A stretch of DNA of 64,000 nt from Metabacillus rhizolycopersici (GCF_020075705.1 NZ_JAIQUM010000004.1:62001-126000), one strand, 5' to 3'; shown: positions 44,561 through 54,799, counted from the first letter of the stretch. The notes: a model not told the origin generated them from the letters alone. A program made the numbers and translations.

Positions 44561-45079
44561 ATGGAATTTCAAAGTTGTTTTGATATTATCGGTCCAATTA
44601 TGGTAGGACCTTCAAGTTCTCATACAGCAGGTGTCGTATCAATAGGCAAGTTTGTTTATGAACTATTGGAGGGTTGTCCTGAAGAAGCGGAAATTGTTTT
44701 TTATGATTCCTTTGCAGAAACATATCAAGGTCATGGAACAGATAAAGCACTTCTTGGTGGATTGATTGGACTGGATACAGATGATTCCCAAATTAAACAT
44801 GCAATCGAGCTGACTAGAGAGTATGGACTGTCCTATAAATTTCAGTTTGAAGATAACTGTCCGTATTATGAACACCCCAATACAACGGTTGTGACGGCGA
44901 AACGTGGAGATCTCGTAGTAAAGGTAGGCGGTGTATCACTTGGGGGTGGTTTATCTAAAATCTTTATGATTAATGACGAAAGCTTTGATATTCGTTTAAG
45001 CACAAGTGATGATTTTTCGACACTTGCAGCACGCTACCGTCCGTATGTGGTGAAAGAAGCGATAGTGGGGGCGGTATAA
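44561..45079 (+). CDS. sdaAB: L-serine dehydratase beta subunit, short form
   Basis: 172 aa from ATG 44561, 7-8 bases after GAAAGGAG; an ATG at 44555 is one base from that site. It carries the beta-subunit signature FDIIGPIMVGPSSSHTAGVVSIG and QGHGTDKALLGG. Usual Bacillus SdaAB is about 220 aa with a C-terminal ACT domain; this one ends at the catalytic-fold part and lacks ACT. The stop overlaps the start of sdaAA (TAATG), so synthesis is coupled. The subunit forms an iron-sulfur enzyme turning serine into pyruvate and ammonia. Confidence 0.93.
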   Translation: MEFQSCFDIIGPIMVGPSSSHTAGVVSIGKFVYELLEGCPEEAEIVFYDSFAETYQGHGTDKALLGGLIGLDTDDSQIKHAIELTREYGLSYKFQFEDNCPYYEHPNTTVVTAKRGDLVVKVGGVSLGGGLSKIFMINDESFDIRLSTSDDFSTLAARYRPYVVKEAIVGAV

Positions 45080-45960
45080 TGGAAATTCGATCAATGAATG
45101 AGCTGATTGAAGTTTGCGCGCGCGAACAAAAAAGCATCGGTGAAATCATGCTGATGATGGAAGTCGCGAAGTCGGGGAAAGATAAAGAAACAATCATGAG
45201 CATGATGGAAGCACGATTAATTAAAATGAAGGAAGCTGTTGAGAGCGGGACAACAGATGCCTCAGCTGCACCAAGTGGCATCTCTGGTGGCGATGCTGTT
45301 AAAATGCACGATTATGTGAATCAAGGCAAAGCTCTATCAGGAAATTATATTAGCGATGCGATGACCTACTCACTGGCTACATCTGAAAGTAATGCACGAA
45401 TGGGGGTCATTGTGGCTACTCCAACAGCTGGAGCGGCCGGTATTTTACCTGGCGTATTGTTTTCTCTACACAAAAATGATAACGCTTCTTATATAGATTT
45501 AGTAATGGGATTATTTACAGCCAGTGCACTTGGGTATGTGATTGCAAACCGTTCCTTTATTTCAGGAGCAGCAGGAGGATGCCAAGCAGAGGTTGGTTCT
45601 GCAACGGCCATGGCAGCAGGGACGATTGTTGAATTAAAAGGGGGCACACCAGAACAAGCAGTGAATGCAACAGCGATTGCTATGAAGTCACTCTTAGGCT
45701 TAGTTTGTGATCCGGTTGCAGGGCTTGTTGAAGTGCCTTGCATTAAGCGAAATGTGATTGGAACATCTATTGCATTTTCAGCGGCCGATTTATCCCTTGC
45801 TGGTATTGAAAGTCGCATTCCGTGTGATGAAGTAATTGAAGCAATGTATAAGGTTGGCAAAGAGATGCCGCGGACACTTCGGGAAACAGCGCTTGGAGGT
45901 CTAGCGATGACAGAAACAGGTAAAAGGGTAAAAGAACAGCTATTTTGTAAGCAATCTTAA
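45079..45960 (+). CDS. sdaAA: L-serine dehydratase alpha subunit
   Basis: 293 aa, ATG overlapping the sdaAB stop by one base. It carries conserved Cys for the [4Fe-4S] cluster: [33 protein letters not shown]. Glycine-rich stretches [13 protein letters not shown] and [11 protein letters not shown] are also typical. With SdaAB it irreversibly deaminates L-serine to pyruvate, the exit step of this operon's glycine-to-pyruvate route. Oxygen-sensitive cluster expected. Confidence 0.95.
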   Translation: MEIRSMNELIEVCAREQKSIGEIMLMMEVAKSGKDKETIMSMMEARLIKMKEAVESGTTDASAAPSGISGGDAVKMHDYVNQGKALSGNYISDAMTYSLATSESNARMGVIVATPTAGAAGILPGVLFSLHKNDNASYIDLVMGLFTASALGYVIANRSFISGAAGGCQAEVGSATAMAAGTIVELKGGTPEQAVNATAIAMKSLLGLVCDPVAGLVEVPCIKRNVIGTSIAFSAADLSLAGIESRIPCDEVIEAMYKVGKEMPRTLRETALGGLAMTETGKRVKEQLFCKQS

Positions 45961-45974
45961 TCGGGGGTGTATCA

Positions 45975-47093
45975 ATGAGTACAGAAGTAGCATTAAAGCG
46001 AACACCACTTTTTGAAACATATGAGAAGTTCGGTGCAAAAGTGATTGATTTTGGAGGATGGGCACTACCAGTACATTTTTCAAGTATTTTAGAAGAACAT
46101 GAGGCTGTCCGAAATGAAGCAGGGCTTTTTGATGTCTCTCATATGGGAGAAGTGATTGTTGAAGGGAAAGACGCAGAAAGCTATATCAACTATCTTGTAA
46201 CAAATGATGTGTCAAAGCTTCAGATCAATCAAGCACAATATACAGCAATGTGTTACCCAGATGGAGGCACAATCGATGACTTACTAGTTTACAAGTTAGA
46301 GAGTGAAAAGTATTTACTCGTGATTAATGCGGCAAATAATGAGAAAGATTACGAGTGGATGCAGCAGCATGTAAAAGGAGACGTGACGCTTGAAAACATC
46401 TCAAATGATATTGCGTTGCTCGCTCTTCAAGGTCCAAATGCAGAAGTTATTTTACAAAAATTAACCGAAACAGACTTAAGCGAAATCGGCTTCTTCAAAT
46501 TTGCTCAACGTGTCAATCTTGGTGGAATTACAGATATTCTTGTATCCCGTACAGGTTACACAGGAGAGGATGGCTTTGAACTTTATTTTGCAGCGGATAA
46601 GGCCGTAGCACTTTGGGAGAAGCTTCTCGAAGTAGGAAAGGAAAACGGCTTAAAACCATGCGGACTTGGTGCACGTGATACTCTTCGCTTTGAAGCGAGT
46701 CTAGCGCTATATGGCCAAGAGCTTTCAAAAGAGATTAGCCCACTTGAAGCAGGAATCGGTTTTGCAGTAAAAACGAACAAAGAAAGTGATTTTATCGGCA
46801 AAGAGGCACTTGTAAAAGAGAAAACAGTCGGATTAAACCGAAAATTAGTTGGGATTGAAGTGACTGGAAGAGGGATTCCTCGTCATGGTTACAAAGTGTT
46901 TACATCGTGGGAAGAGGAAATTGGCTTTATTACATCTGGGACACATTCTCCCTCTTTAAAGAAAAGCCTAGGGCTTGCTCTAGTATCCGCAGAACATGCT
47001 AAAGAGGGGACGCAACTAAAGGTGGAAGTGCGCAATAAGAAAATTGACGCAGTTGTTGTAAAAACACCGTTCTATAAAAAGGTTAATTCATAG
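45975..47093 (+). CDS. gcvT: Glycine cleavage system T protein (aminomethyltransferase)
   Basis: 372 aa, 14 bases after sdaAA. It moves the methylene unit from aminomethyl-lipoyl GcvH to THF and releases ammonia. Seen: [35 protein letters not shown], the THF-binding Asp region [32 protein letters not shown], and [10 protein letters not shown]. Full length. The ribosome binding site is GGGGGTG. Confidence 0.96.
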   Translation: MSTEVALKRTPLFETYEKFGAKVIDFGGWALPVHFSSILEEHEAVRNEAGLFDVSHMGEVIVEGKDAESYINYLVTNDVSKLQINQAQYTAMCYPDGGTIDDLLVYKLESEKYLLVINAANNEKDYEWMQQHVKGDVTLENISNDIALLALQGPNAEVILQKLTETDLSEIGFFKFAQRVNLGGITDILVSRTGYTGEDGFELYFAADKAVALWEKLLEVGKENGLKPCGLGARDTLRFEASLALYGQELSKEISPLEAGIGFAVKTNKESDFIGKEALVKEKTVGLNRKLVGIEVTGRGIPRHGYKVFTSWEEEIGFITSGTHSPSLKKSLGLALVSAEHAKEGTQLKVEVRNKKIDAVVVKTPFYKKVNS

Positions 47094-47155
47094 AGTTATC
47101 GTCTGATTAAAAAAATATTAAAATACTAAAGCTTAAGTGGAAGGAAGGAATTATA

Positions 47156-47551
47156 ATGACAAACGCAACTGCAAACTTACTATATAGCAAGGAACATGAG
47201 TGGGTACTACAATTAGAAGGAAATAAAGTTCGAGTCGGAATTACTGATTATGCACAAAAAGCATTAGGAGATATCGTATTTGTTGAAATTCCGGAAATCG
47301 ATGATGAAGTAACAGCAGATGAAACGATGGGAACGATCGAATCTGTTAAAGCGGTTTCTGAATTGTTCTCTCCTGTATCTGGAACAGTTGTTAGTGTAAA
47401 TGAGGTATTAGAAGATGCTCCTGAGACAATTAACGAACATCCATATGATGCAGGTTGGTTAGTAGAAGTAGAAGTTTCCAATCTTGAAGAATTAGAATCT
47501 CTTTTAAAAGAAGAAGAGTACCAAGCATTCATTAATGAGGGAGAGGAATAA
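47156..47551 (+). CDS. gcvH: Glycine cleavage system H protein
   Basis: 131 aa lipoyl carrier, ATG after GGAAGGAAGG. The lipoylated Lys is in [12 protein letters not shown] (residue 68). Length and the opening [20 protein letters not shown] are typical. In B. subtilis gcvH is separate from gcvT-gcvPA-gcvPB; here it sits inside the operon between gcvT and gcvPA. A second gcvH, often needed for lipoate transfer to other complexes, may exist elsewhere. Confidence 0.96.
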   Translation: MTNATANLLYSKEHEWVLQLEGNKVRVGITDYAQKALGDIVFVEIPEIDDEVTADETMGTIESVKAVSELFSPVSGTVVSVNEVLEDAPETINEHPYDAGWLVEVEVSNLEELESLLKEEEYQAFINEGEE

Positions 47552-47552
47552 T

Positions 47553-48905
47553 ATGACAGCAACATATAGATACCTTCCAGATACGGAACAAGATCAAAAG
47601 GAAATGCTTGACGTTTTAAATGTTTCTTCAATAGATGAGTTGTTTGAAGACATTCCAGCTGAAATTCGTTTAGATGGAGAATTAGATATTCCTGATGCGG
47701 AGTCTGAACTACTTCTTATGAAAAGAATGATTCAGCTTTCATCACAAAATAAAAATGCAAATAACTACCCGATTTTTCTAGGTGCGGGCACATATGATCA
47801 TTACATTCCAAGTGTAGTAGATCATATGATTTCAAGGTCTGAATTTTACACAGCTTATACACCATATCAACCAGAAATCAGCCAAGGTGAGTTACAAGCT
47901 ATTTTTGAATTTCAAACGATGGTAAGTGAATTGACAGGAATGGATGTTGCCAATTCTTCAATGTACGATGGGTTTACATCACTTGCAGAAGCTGCGTCAC
48001 TTGCAGTTGCTTCAACAAAACGTTCAAAAGTGCTTGTATCAAAAGCAGTTCATCCTGAATCACGCGCGATTATAAATCCGGTTTCAACAGGTCAAGGATA
48101 CACTGTTGAAGAAGTAGATCTTGCTACTGATGCTACAGATTTAGTGAAATTGCAGGAACAAATTGGTAAAGATGTTGCTGCGGTAATCGTTCAATACCCG
48201 AACTTCTTCGGATCAATTGAAGATTTAGCAGAAATTAAGAAAATTGCAGAAGCAAACGGAGCACTGTTAATTGTAAGTGCAAATCCACTTGCACTAGCGC
48301 TGTTACAAGCACCAGGTAAACTTGGAGCAGATATTGTGATCGGTGATATGCAACCATTAGGAATACCAATGTCCTTTGGTGGTCCACATTGCGGATATTT
48401 TGCAGTTAGTAAAAAATTCATGCGTAAAATACCAGGACGTATTGTAGGACAAACAACTGATGAACAAGGAAAACGTGGATTTGTATTAACACTACAAGCA
48501 CGTGAACAACATATTCGTCGTGATAAAGCGACATCTAATATTTGTTCTAATCAGGCATTAAATGCACTTGCTTCTTCTATTTGCATGACAGCCCTTGGAA
48601 AGCAAGGAATCCGTCATATGGCACAGCTGAATTTTGAGAAGGCTGATTACATGGCAAAACGTTTACAAGAAAAAGGATTTAATATTAAGAATCAATCACC
48701 ATTCTTTAATGAATTTGTGGTGGAGCTTCCTCGTCCGGTTAAGGAAATTAATGAAAAAGCTCTTGAAGCTGGAATCATCGGTGGATATGACTTAGGTATT
48801 GATTACGGCTTTGACAACCAAATGCTTATTGCCGTAACAGAACAACGATCAAAAGAAGAGATTGACCAATTTGTAAAAGTATTGGAGGACGTTGTAAATG
48901 GTTGA
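47553..48905 (+). CDS. gcvPA: Glycine dehydrogenase (decarboxylating) subunit 1
   Basis: 450 aa, ATG after GAGGGAGAGGAA, directly behind gcvH; an in-frame ATG at 47535 lies inside the gcvH reading frame. N-terminal half of the two-subunit P protein: [49 protein letters not shown]. It forms a tetramer with GcvPB that decarboxylates glycine. It carries no PLP lysine, as expected for this subunit. Confidence 0.96.
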   Translation: MTATYRYLPDTEQDQKEMLDVLNVSSIDELFEDIPAEIRLDGELDIPDAESELLLMKRMIQLSSQNKNANNYPIFLGAGTYDHYIPSVVDHMISRSEFYTAYTPYQPEISQGELQAIFEFQTMVSELTGMDVANSSMYDGFTSLAEAASLAVASTKRSKVLVSKAVHPESRAIINPVSTGQGYTVEEVDLATDATDLVKLQEQIGKDVAAVIVQYPNFFGSIEDLAEIKKIAEANGALLIVSANPLALALLQAPGKLGADIVIGDMQPLGIPMSFGGPHCGYFAVSKKFMRKIPGRIVGQTTDEQGKRGFVLTLQAREQHIRRDKATSNICSNQALNALASSICMTALGKQGIRHMAQLNFEKADYMAKRLQEKGFNIKNQSPFFNEFVVELPRPVKEINEKALEAGIIGGYDLGIDYGFDNQMLIAVTEQRSKEEIDQFVKVLEDVVNG

Positions 48906-50382
48906 GTATAATGATGTAATTTTTGAAATCAGTCGTCCAGGCCGTGTCGGTTCAAGCCTTCCGGAAAGTGATGTTAGCACAGTCAATTTAGAAGATAAAC
49001 TTCCAAAGCATTTGATCCGTGATGAAGCAGCAGAGCTTCCAGAAGTATCGGAACTTCAACTTGTGCGCCACTATACAGCGCTTTCTAATAAAAACCATGG
49101 GATTGATAATGGATTCTATCCACTTGGTTCTTGTACGATGAAATATAATCCGAAAATTAACGAAGATGTGGCACGTTTAGATGGATTTAGTCGTATTCAT
49201 CCATATCAACCAGAAGAAACAGTACAAGGAGCTCTAGAGCTTTTATATAATTTACAAGAAGAGTTAGCGGTTATCACAGGTATGGATGCTGTAACGCTAC
49301 AACCTTCTGCAGGGGCTCAAGGAGAATGGACCGGCTTAATGATGGTGAGAGCATATCTTGAGCAAAAGGGAGAAAAGAGAACAAAAGTACTTGTTCCTGA
49401 CTCTGCGCATGGTACAAACCCTGCAAGTGCATCAGTTGCTGGATTTAAAACAGTTACGATTCCTTCTGATGAAAATGGTTTAGTAGACTTAGAGGAATTA
49501 AAGAAACATGTTGACAGTGATACAGCAGCATTAATGCTAACAAACCCTAATACACTAGGATTGTTTGAAAAAGAAATTTTGGAAATTGCTAATGTTATCC
49601 ATGAAGCAGGCGGATTACTGTACTATGATGGTGCAAATTCAAATGCGATTTTAGGGAAAACAACACCAGGAATCATGGGCTTTGACATCGTGCATTTAAA
49701 TCTTCATAAGACGTTTACTGGTCCCCATGGCGGTGGCGGTCCAGGCGCTGGTCCAGTAGGTGTGAACAAGAAACTTATTCCATACCTACCAGTGCCTCGC
49801 GTTGAAAAAGACGGTGATAAATATGTACTGAACTCTGATCATCCGTTATCAATTGGACGTGTAAAAGGCTATTATGGAAACTTTGGTATTCTTGTTCGTG
49901 CGTATACTTATATTCGTACAATGGGTCCAGTTGGTTTACGACAAGTATCAGAGAGTGCAGTGCTTCATGCGAATTACCTTCGTAAATTACTTGAGCCATA
50001 TTTTGATGCACCGTATTCACAAGTTTGTAAGCATGAATTTGTTTTATCTGGTTCAAGACAGAAAAAACTAGGTGTTAGAACACTTGATATGGCAAAACGC
50101 CTGCTTGATTTCGGGTACCATCCACCGACAATCTACTTCCCGCTTAATGTTGAGGAATGTCTGATGATCGAACCGACTGAAACCGAGTCAAAAGAAACGA
50201 TGGATGCTTTTGCAGATGTCATGATACAAATTGCGAAGGAAGTGGAAGAAAATCCTGGTATCGTATTAGATGCACCACATACAACGATAATTGGTCGATT
50301 AGATGAAGTACAAGCAGCTAGACAACCAATCTTACGTTATACAAAAGAAGAAGTAGCAGAAAAAGAAGTCGTAAAATCTTAA
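48898..50382 (+). CDS. gcvPB: Glycine dehydrogenase (decarboxylating) subunit 2
   Basis: 494 aa, overlapping gcvPA by 8 bases, ATG after TTGGAGGACG. PLP subunit of the P protein: the Schiff-base Lys is in [20 protein letters not shown], with [12 protein letters not shown] upstream. It decarboxylates glycine and loads the aminomethyl group on GcvH. Followed by a 60-base hairpin, so the downstream lipA may be expressed at a different level. Confidence 0.97.
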   Translation: MVEYNDVIFEISRPGRVGSSLPESDVSTVNLEDKLPKHLIRDEAAELPEVSELQLVRHYTALSNKNHGIDNGFYPLGSCTMKYNPKINEDVARLDGFSRIHPYQPEETVQGALELLYNLQEELAVITGMDAVTLQPSAGAQGEWTGLMMVRAYLEQKGEKRTKVLVPDSAHGTNPASASVAGFKTVTIPSDENGLVDLEELKKHVDSDTAALMLTNPNTLGLFEKEILEIANVIHEAGGLLYYDGANSNAILGKTTPGIMGFDIVHLNLHKTFTGPHGGGGPGAGPVGVNKKLIPYLPVPRVEKDGDKYVLNSDHPLSIGRVKGYYGNFGILVRAYTYIRTMGPVGLRQVSESAVLHANYLRKLLEPYFDAPYSQVCKHEFVLSGSRQKKLGVRTLDMAKRLLDFGYHPPTIYFPLNVEECLMIEPTETESKETMDAFADVMIQIAKEVEENPGIVLDAPHTTIIGRLDEVQAARQPILRYTKEEVAEKEVVKS

Positions 50383-50399
50383 GATGAATTTTTAAAATG

Positions 50400-50463
50400 A
50401 ACCACCAAGGATGAAGGTAAATGAGAAATAGAAATCTTCTCGCCGCTACATTCTTGGTGGTTT
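50400..50463 (+). terminator. Hairpin after gcvPB, possible partial terminator
   Basis: AACCACCAAGGAT pairs with ATTCTTGGTGGTT across a large loop; the following T run is short (TTTC). More likely an attenuating or stabilising element than a full stop. Confidence 0.45.
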
Positions 50464-50554
50464 CAAATAAAATAAAAACGATTCAGAACTGAGTGTATTA
50501 AATGTAACTCTTTTCAGTTAATTTTATGTTCGGTTTTTATAGGAGTGAATAGAT

Positions 50555-51433
50555 ATGACCACCGATTATGTTCGTAAACCAGAGTGGCTTAAAATAAAAT
50601 TAAATACCAATGAAGAGTACACAGGCTTAAAAAAAATGATGCGTGAAAAAAAGCTTCATACAGTCTGTGAAGAAGCAAAGTGCCCTAATATTCATGAATG
50701 TTGGGCTGTACGAAAAACGGCAACCTTTATGATTTTGGGAAGTGTATGTACACGTGCATGCCGATTCTGTGCTGTTAAAACTGGGCTTCCGACAGAGCTC
50801 GATTGGGAAGAGCCAGAACGAGTTGCAGAATCAGTGGAGCTAATGGGCTTAAAGCATGTCGTGATTACAATGGTTGCTCGTGACGATTTAAAAGATGGCG
50901 GAGCTCAAATTTTTGCGGAAACGGTACGGGCAGTTAGACGCCGCAATCCATTTTGTAGCATTGAAGTTCTTCCTTCTGATATGAATGGGGAATATAACAA
51001 CTTAAAAACATTAATGGATGCAAAACCTGATATCTTAAATCACAATATTGAAACTGTGAGCCGTTTAACGCCAAGAATTCGTGCACGTGCAACCTATGAA
51101 CGTTCACTTGAGTTTTTGAGACGCGCAAAACAAATGAATACTAGTATTCCAACGAAATCAAGCATTATGATTGGCCTAGGAGAAACAAAGGCAGAAATCA
51201 TAGAAACGATGGATGACCTTCGTGCTAACGAAGTTGACATTATGACAATTGGTCAATATTTACAGCCTACAAAACGTCATGTAAAAGTCAAAAAATATTG
51301 GAGTCCAGAGGAGTTTAATGAACTAAAGGGAATCGCATTATCCAAAGGGTTTAGTCACTGTGAAGCCGGTCCTCTTGTACGTTCTTCCTATCATGCTGAT
51401 GAGCAGGTCAAAGCAGCTAAAGAAAATGTGTAA
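50555..51433 (+). CDS. lipA: Lipoyl synthase
   Basis: 292 aa radical SAM enzyme inserting two sulfurs into octanoyl groups on carrier proteins such as GcvH. The auxiliary cluster motif [12 protein letters not shown] (about residue 35) and the radical-SAM motif CTRACRFC (about 67) are both present, and RSSYHADE is at the C-terminus. ATG after AGGAGTG. Bacillus usually has a lipA elsewhere; a copy placed here would supply lipoyl groups when the glycine cleavage system is induced. Confidence 0.94.
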   Translation: MTTDYVRKPEWLKIKLNTNEEYTGLKKMMREKKLHTVCEEAKCPNIHECWAVRKTATFMILGSVCTRACRFCAVKTGLPTELDWEEPERVAESVELMGLKHVVITMVARDDLKDGGAQIFAETVRAVRRRNPFCSIEVLPSDMNGEYNNLKTLMDAKPDILNHNIETVSRLTPRIRARATYERSLEFLRRAKQMNTSIPTKSSIMIGLGETKAEIIETMDDLRANEVDIMTIGQYLQPTKRHVKVKKYWSPEEFNELKGIALSKGFSHCEAGPLVRSSYHADEQVKAAKENV

Positions 51434-51471
51434 TCATTAAAATTAACTTATAAAAGGGCGTGAGAGTTTAA

Positions 51472-51777
51472 ATGATCATTACGCTTACAGATGCAGCATT
51501 GAAGAAGCTAAAAGAAAAGATGTTAGTGGAACAACATTCTCCACGGATTGACGCTGATATAGCTGGTGGATGTGGGATTTCTGTCAAGTTTAGTCTTGTT
51601 TTCGATGAATCAAGAAGAAACGATACAGTGATTGAGTACGATGAGATTCAGATTAGAATTGATAAATTTACTAAACGTTATTTAGATGAAGAAACGCAAA
51701 TTGATTATTCAGATGAACAAGGCTTTCTAGTAGGAGAAAGCTTTGAATCGAGTGCATGTTCAATTGAAATTATTTAG
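51472..51777 (+). CDS. HesB/IscA-like iron-sulfur biogenesis family protein
   Basis: 101 aa. The FeS_biosyn fold is suggested by ITLTDAALKKLKEKML, an AGGCGISVKFSLV turn and a C-terminal ESSACSIEII. Only single Cys at each site, unlike A-type carriers with a CxC end, so it is closer to the YqkB/YneR-type relatives. It sits 38 bases after lipA, whose auxiliary cluster is consumed at each turnover, so a link to LipA or SdaAA cluster supply is tempting but unproven. Weak ribosome binding site (AAAGGGCGTGAG). Confidence 0.75.
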   Translation: MIITLTDAALKKLKEKMLVEQHSPRIDADIAGGCGISVKFSLVFDESRRNDTVIEYDEIQIRIDKFTKRYLDEETQIDYSDEQGFLVGESFESSACSIEII

Positions 51778-51964
51778 TTCAAGGAAGTACTGTTGAAAGT
51801 ACAGATACAAAGGGGATTGGATCGAAATAAAGGGGTAATAAAATATAGACATGAAATAGATTCTAGAGAATGTTGATACTTGCGTTAATAGTTTACTATT
51901 AGACCAAAAAGAGTTAAGAAGATTTTTCAGGATCTTATTTCCTTATATCCAAGTTCTCTCATAG

Positions 51965-51991
51965 TGATAATATGATTATCATCACTATACT
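51965..51991 (+). promoter_or_regulatory. Nested dyads and -10 in front of lpd, possible operator
   Basis: TGATAATATGATTATCA (51965-51981; 7-base arms, 3-base centre) lies inside an outer perfect dyad ATAGTGAT (51961-51968) / ATCACTAT (51981-51988). A TATACT -10 at 51986-51991 follows; no good -35 is visible. The inner dyad resembles a Fur box, but Fur boxes have a 1-base centre. The rest of 51778-52025 shows no gene. Confidence 0.4.
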
Positions 51992-52025
51992 ATCAAAATC
52001 AACTTTAGAAGGAGAGAATTAAGAC

Positions 52026-53426
52026 ATGTCAAAAGATTACGATGTTGTCATCATCGGTGGCGGAACAGGTGGATATGTTGCTGCAATTCGCGCATCTCAA
52101 TTAGGGTTTAAAACTGCAGTAGTGGAAAAAGGAAAGCTTGGTGGAACATGCTTGCATGCTGGATGTATCCCGAGTAAGGCATTATTAAGAAGTGCTGAAG
52201 TCTATTCAAATACAAAAAATGCGGAAGAATTTGGTGTTATTGCTCCTGAAGTTGGCCTTGATTTCTCAAAAGTACAGGCTCGTAAAGAAGCAATTACTGA
52301 TCGTTTATTTAAAGGTGTACAACATTTAATGAATAAAGGGAAAATCGATGTTTACGAGGGAAAAGGGACTATTTTAGAGTCAAAAAATGTTTTTGTGGAA
52401 ATGAATAATGAAGAAGAGAATATCACATTAAACTCTCGAAATATCTTAATTGCAACAGGATCTCGTCCAAGAACACTTCCTGGTTTAGAAGCAGATGGAA
52501 AGTATGTAATGACTTCAGATGAAGCACTTCAAATGGAGGAGCTACCAAAATCTATAATTATTGTTGGCGGTGGTGTCATTGGAATTGAATGGGCTTCGAT
52601 GCTAATTGACTTCGGATTACAAGTAACAGTAATTGAATATGCGGATCGTATTTTACCGCCAGAGGATAAAGAGATTTCTAAGGAAGTACAGCGCCTATTG
52701 AAGAAAAAAGGTGTGAAACTTGTAACAAGTGCAAAAGTGCTTCCAGAAACAATAGAAAAAGGTGAAGGCGTTTCGATTAAGGCCGAGCATAAAGGAAAAG
52801 AAGTGTCATTTACTGCAGATAAACTATTAGTTTCCGTCGGACGTGCACCAAATGTAGAAGGTGTGGGTCTTGAAAATACTTCAATTGAATTGGAACGTGC
52901 ATTTATTAAAACAAATGAGTTTTATCAAACAAATGAACACAACATTTACGCAATTGGTGATGTGATTGGCGGATTACAGCTTGCACATGTTGCTTCACAC
53001 GAAGGAATCATCGGAATTGAACATATGGCAGAAAAAAATCCTGCACCACTTGATCCAACTCTTGTTTCAAAATGTGTTTACAGCAGTCCGGAAGTAGCGA
53101 GTGTTGGTCTAACAGAGGATGAGGCAAAGGAAAAGGGATATCAAGTAAAAACAGGTAAATTTTCTTTCCGTGCGATTGGAAAGGCACTTGTTTTTGGTGA
53201 ATCTGATGGTTTTGTTAAGCTTGTTGTTGATGAAGCATCAAATAAGTTGTTAGGTGCTCATATGGTTGGACCACATGTCACTGATATGATTACAGAAGCA
53301 GGATTAGCTCGTGTATTAAATGCGACAGCGATGGATATTGCACATACGATCCACCCACACCCAACATTAGCTGAAGCGATTGGTGAAGCAGCACTAGCAG
53401 TAGATGGTAATGCGATCCACGCTTAA
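52026..53426 (+). CDS. lpd: Dihydrolipoyl dehydrogenase (E3), BfmBC-like
   Basis: 466 aa flavoprotein that reoxidises dihydrolipoyl groups with NAD+. FAD motif GGGTGGYVAAIRA, the redox-active disulfide CLHAGC in GGTCLHAGCIPSK, NAD motif IVGGGVIGIEWASM, IYAIGDVIGG, and the C-terminal catalytic His in HTIHPHPTLAEA. It resembles the E3 of branched-chain keto-acid dehydrogenase (BfmBC) in Bacillus, yet lies in the glycine cleavage cluster, so it probably serves as the L protein. The ribosome binding site is AGAAGGAGAG. Confidence 0.95.
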   Translation: MSKDYDVVIIGGGTGGYVAAIRASQLGFKTAVVEKGKLGGTCLHAGCIPSKALLRSAEVYSNTKNAEEFGVIAPEVGLDFSKVQARKEAITDRLFKGVQHLMNKGKIDVYEGKGTILESKNVFVEMNNEEENITLNSRNILIATGSRPRTLPGLEADGKYVMTSDEALQMEELPKSIIIVGGGVIGIEWASMLIDFGLQVTVIEYADRILPPEDKEISKEVQRLLKKKGVKLVTSAKVLPETIEKGEGVSIKAEHKGKEVSFTADKLLVSVGRAPNVEGVGLENTSIELERAFIKTNEFYQTNEHNIYAIGDVIGGLQLAHVASHEGIIGIEHMAEKNPAPLDPTLVSKCVYSSPEVASVGLTEDEAKEKGYQVKTGKFSFRAIGKALVFGESDGFVKLVVDEASNKLLGAHMVGPHVTDMITEAGLARVLNATAMDIAHTIHPHPTLAEAIGEAALAVDGNAIHA

Positions 53427-53511
53427 TAATAAAATATTTGAATTAGACGGGATATTAACCTCTCTTTTATAAAAAGATACGGATAGAACTTTAAAAAATG
53501 GGGGAAGAACA

Positions 53512-54381
53512 ATGAGTACAAACTTAGAAGGTAACAGAGCAAAATTATTAATTTCTTGTCCAGAAAAGCCTGGAATTATCTCCACTGTAACTAACTTTTT
53601 ATTAGAACATAAAGCTAATATTGTACATTTTGACCAACATACGACAGATCCGCAAGCAGGAATATTTTTTATGAGAATCGAGTTTGATTTAGAAGACTTT
53701 GATTCTTCGTTTGTACAACTTGAAAGTGACTTACATGTGTTGGCCAGGGATTATGATTTGGATTGGCAGTTGAGTAGTAACAAGAAAAAGAAACGAATGG
53801 CAATCTTTGTTTCCAAAATGGATCACGCTCTTATGGAGCTTATTTTACGCTGGAAGTCCAAGGAAATTCCAGTGGAAATCCCTATGGTGATCAGTAATCA
53901 TGCAGATTTAAAAGACGTAGTTGAGAGTTATGGAATCCCTTTTTATCATATTCCAATGTCTAAAGAAACGAAAGAAGATGCCGAAAAGAAAGCATTAGAA
54001 CTTTTGAAAGGGAAAGTAGACTTTATTGTCCTAGCAAGATATATGCAGATTCTTTCCCCAAATTTTATTTCTAAGTATCCAAATCAAATCATTAACATCC
54101 ATCACTCTTTCTTACCAGCATTTGTTGGAGCAAATCCTTATGTGAGAGCGTTTAACCGCGGAGTGAAGTTAATTGGGGCAACTGCACACTATGTAACCAA
54201 TGATCTTGATGAAGGACCAATTATTGAACAAGATGTACAGCGGATTAATCATCGTTATGCAGCAGAGGATTTAAAGATTGCCGGACGTTATGTGGAAAGA
54301 AGGGTTCTTGCCGAAGCCGTTTCCTGGCATGTTGAAGATAAAGTACTTGTTCATGGTAATAAAACGATCGTATTTACATAA
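53512..54381 (+). CDS. purU: Formyltetrahydrofolate deformylase
   Basis: 289 aa. N-terminal ACT domain (about 8-85, LLISCPEKPGIISTVTNFLL) and C-terminal formyl-hydrolase domain with the catalytic Asn/His/Asp set in INIHHSFLPAFVGANPY and ATAHYVTNDLDEGPII. It hydrolyses 10-formyl-THF to formate and THF. Behind the glycine cleavage genes it can drain excess C1 units and return free THF. ATG after GGGGGAAGA, 85 bases after lpd. Last gene before the terminator. Confidence 0.95.
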   Translation: MSTNLEGNRAKLLISCPEKPGIISTVTNFLLEHKANIVHFDQHTTDPQAGIFFMRIEFDLEDFDSSFVQLESDLHVLARDYDLDWQLSSNKKKKRMAIFVSKMDHALMELILRWKSKEIPVEIPMVISNHADLKDVVESYGIPFYHIPMSKETKEDAEKKALELLKGKVDFIVLARYMQILSPNFISKYPNQIINIHHSFLPAFVGANPYVRAFNRGVKLIGATAHYVTNDLDEGPIIEQDVQRINHRYAAEDLKIAGRYVERRVLAEAVSWHVEDKVLVHGNKTIVFT

Positions 54382-54429
54382 GTTGATTTCATAAGACGTT
54401 TCTCACGTTCAATAAATAAAATGGAAATG

Positions 54430-54458
54430 AAAAAGGCACCAGATAAGGTGCCTTTTTG
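54430..54458. terminator. Bidirectional terminator between purU and the SASP gene
   Basis: AAAAAGGCACC / GGTGCCTTTTT, A and T runs on both sides of convergent genes. Confidence 0.9.
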
Positions 54459-54481
54459 CCAATTATATGAAATTAAAGTTG

Positions 54482-54688
54482 TTATTTCGCTCCGCCACCC
54501 AATTGTGATTGAGCAAAAGATACTAAACGTTTTGTGATTTCTCCACCTACAGAACCATTTGCACGAGATGTTGTTTCTCCACCAAGATTTACACCAAACT
54601 CTGATGCAATTTCATACTTCATTTGGTCGATCGCTTGAGCAGCACCAGGTACTACTAGTTGGTTTGAGTTATTACCGTTGCTTGCCAT
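54482..54688 (-). CDS. Alpha/beta-type small acid-soluble spore protein
   Basis: 68 aa DNA-binding protein saturating spore DNA. Typical parts: [15 protein letters not shown] with the GPR germination-protease cleavage region (EIA/SEF) and the C-terminal [20 protein letters not shown] box. ATG after AAGGAGATGG. Forespore expression expected. Confidence 0.95.
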   Translation of the reverse strand: MASNGNNSNQLVVPGAAQAIDQMKYEIASEFGVNLGGETTSRANGSVGGEITKRLVSFAQSQLGGGAK

Positions 54689-54799
54689 GTTGATCCATCT
54701 CCTTCTATGAATGATTGTTTGGTGGGTTAGGCCGGATTTGCACCAAGCTTTACCTTCTAGGCTAACCCGTTTTCTTGAAATGTGGATGTTGATTGATAA

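Noticed and set aside
51965..51981. Fur box before lpd
   Set aside because: The arms fit, but the 3-base centre does not match the 7-1-7 layout, and no iron-uptake gene is nearby. Reported only as an unassigned dyad.
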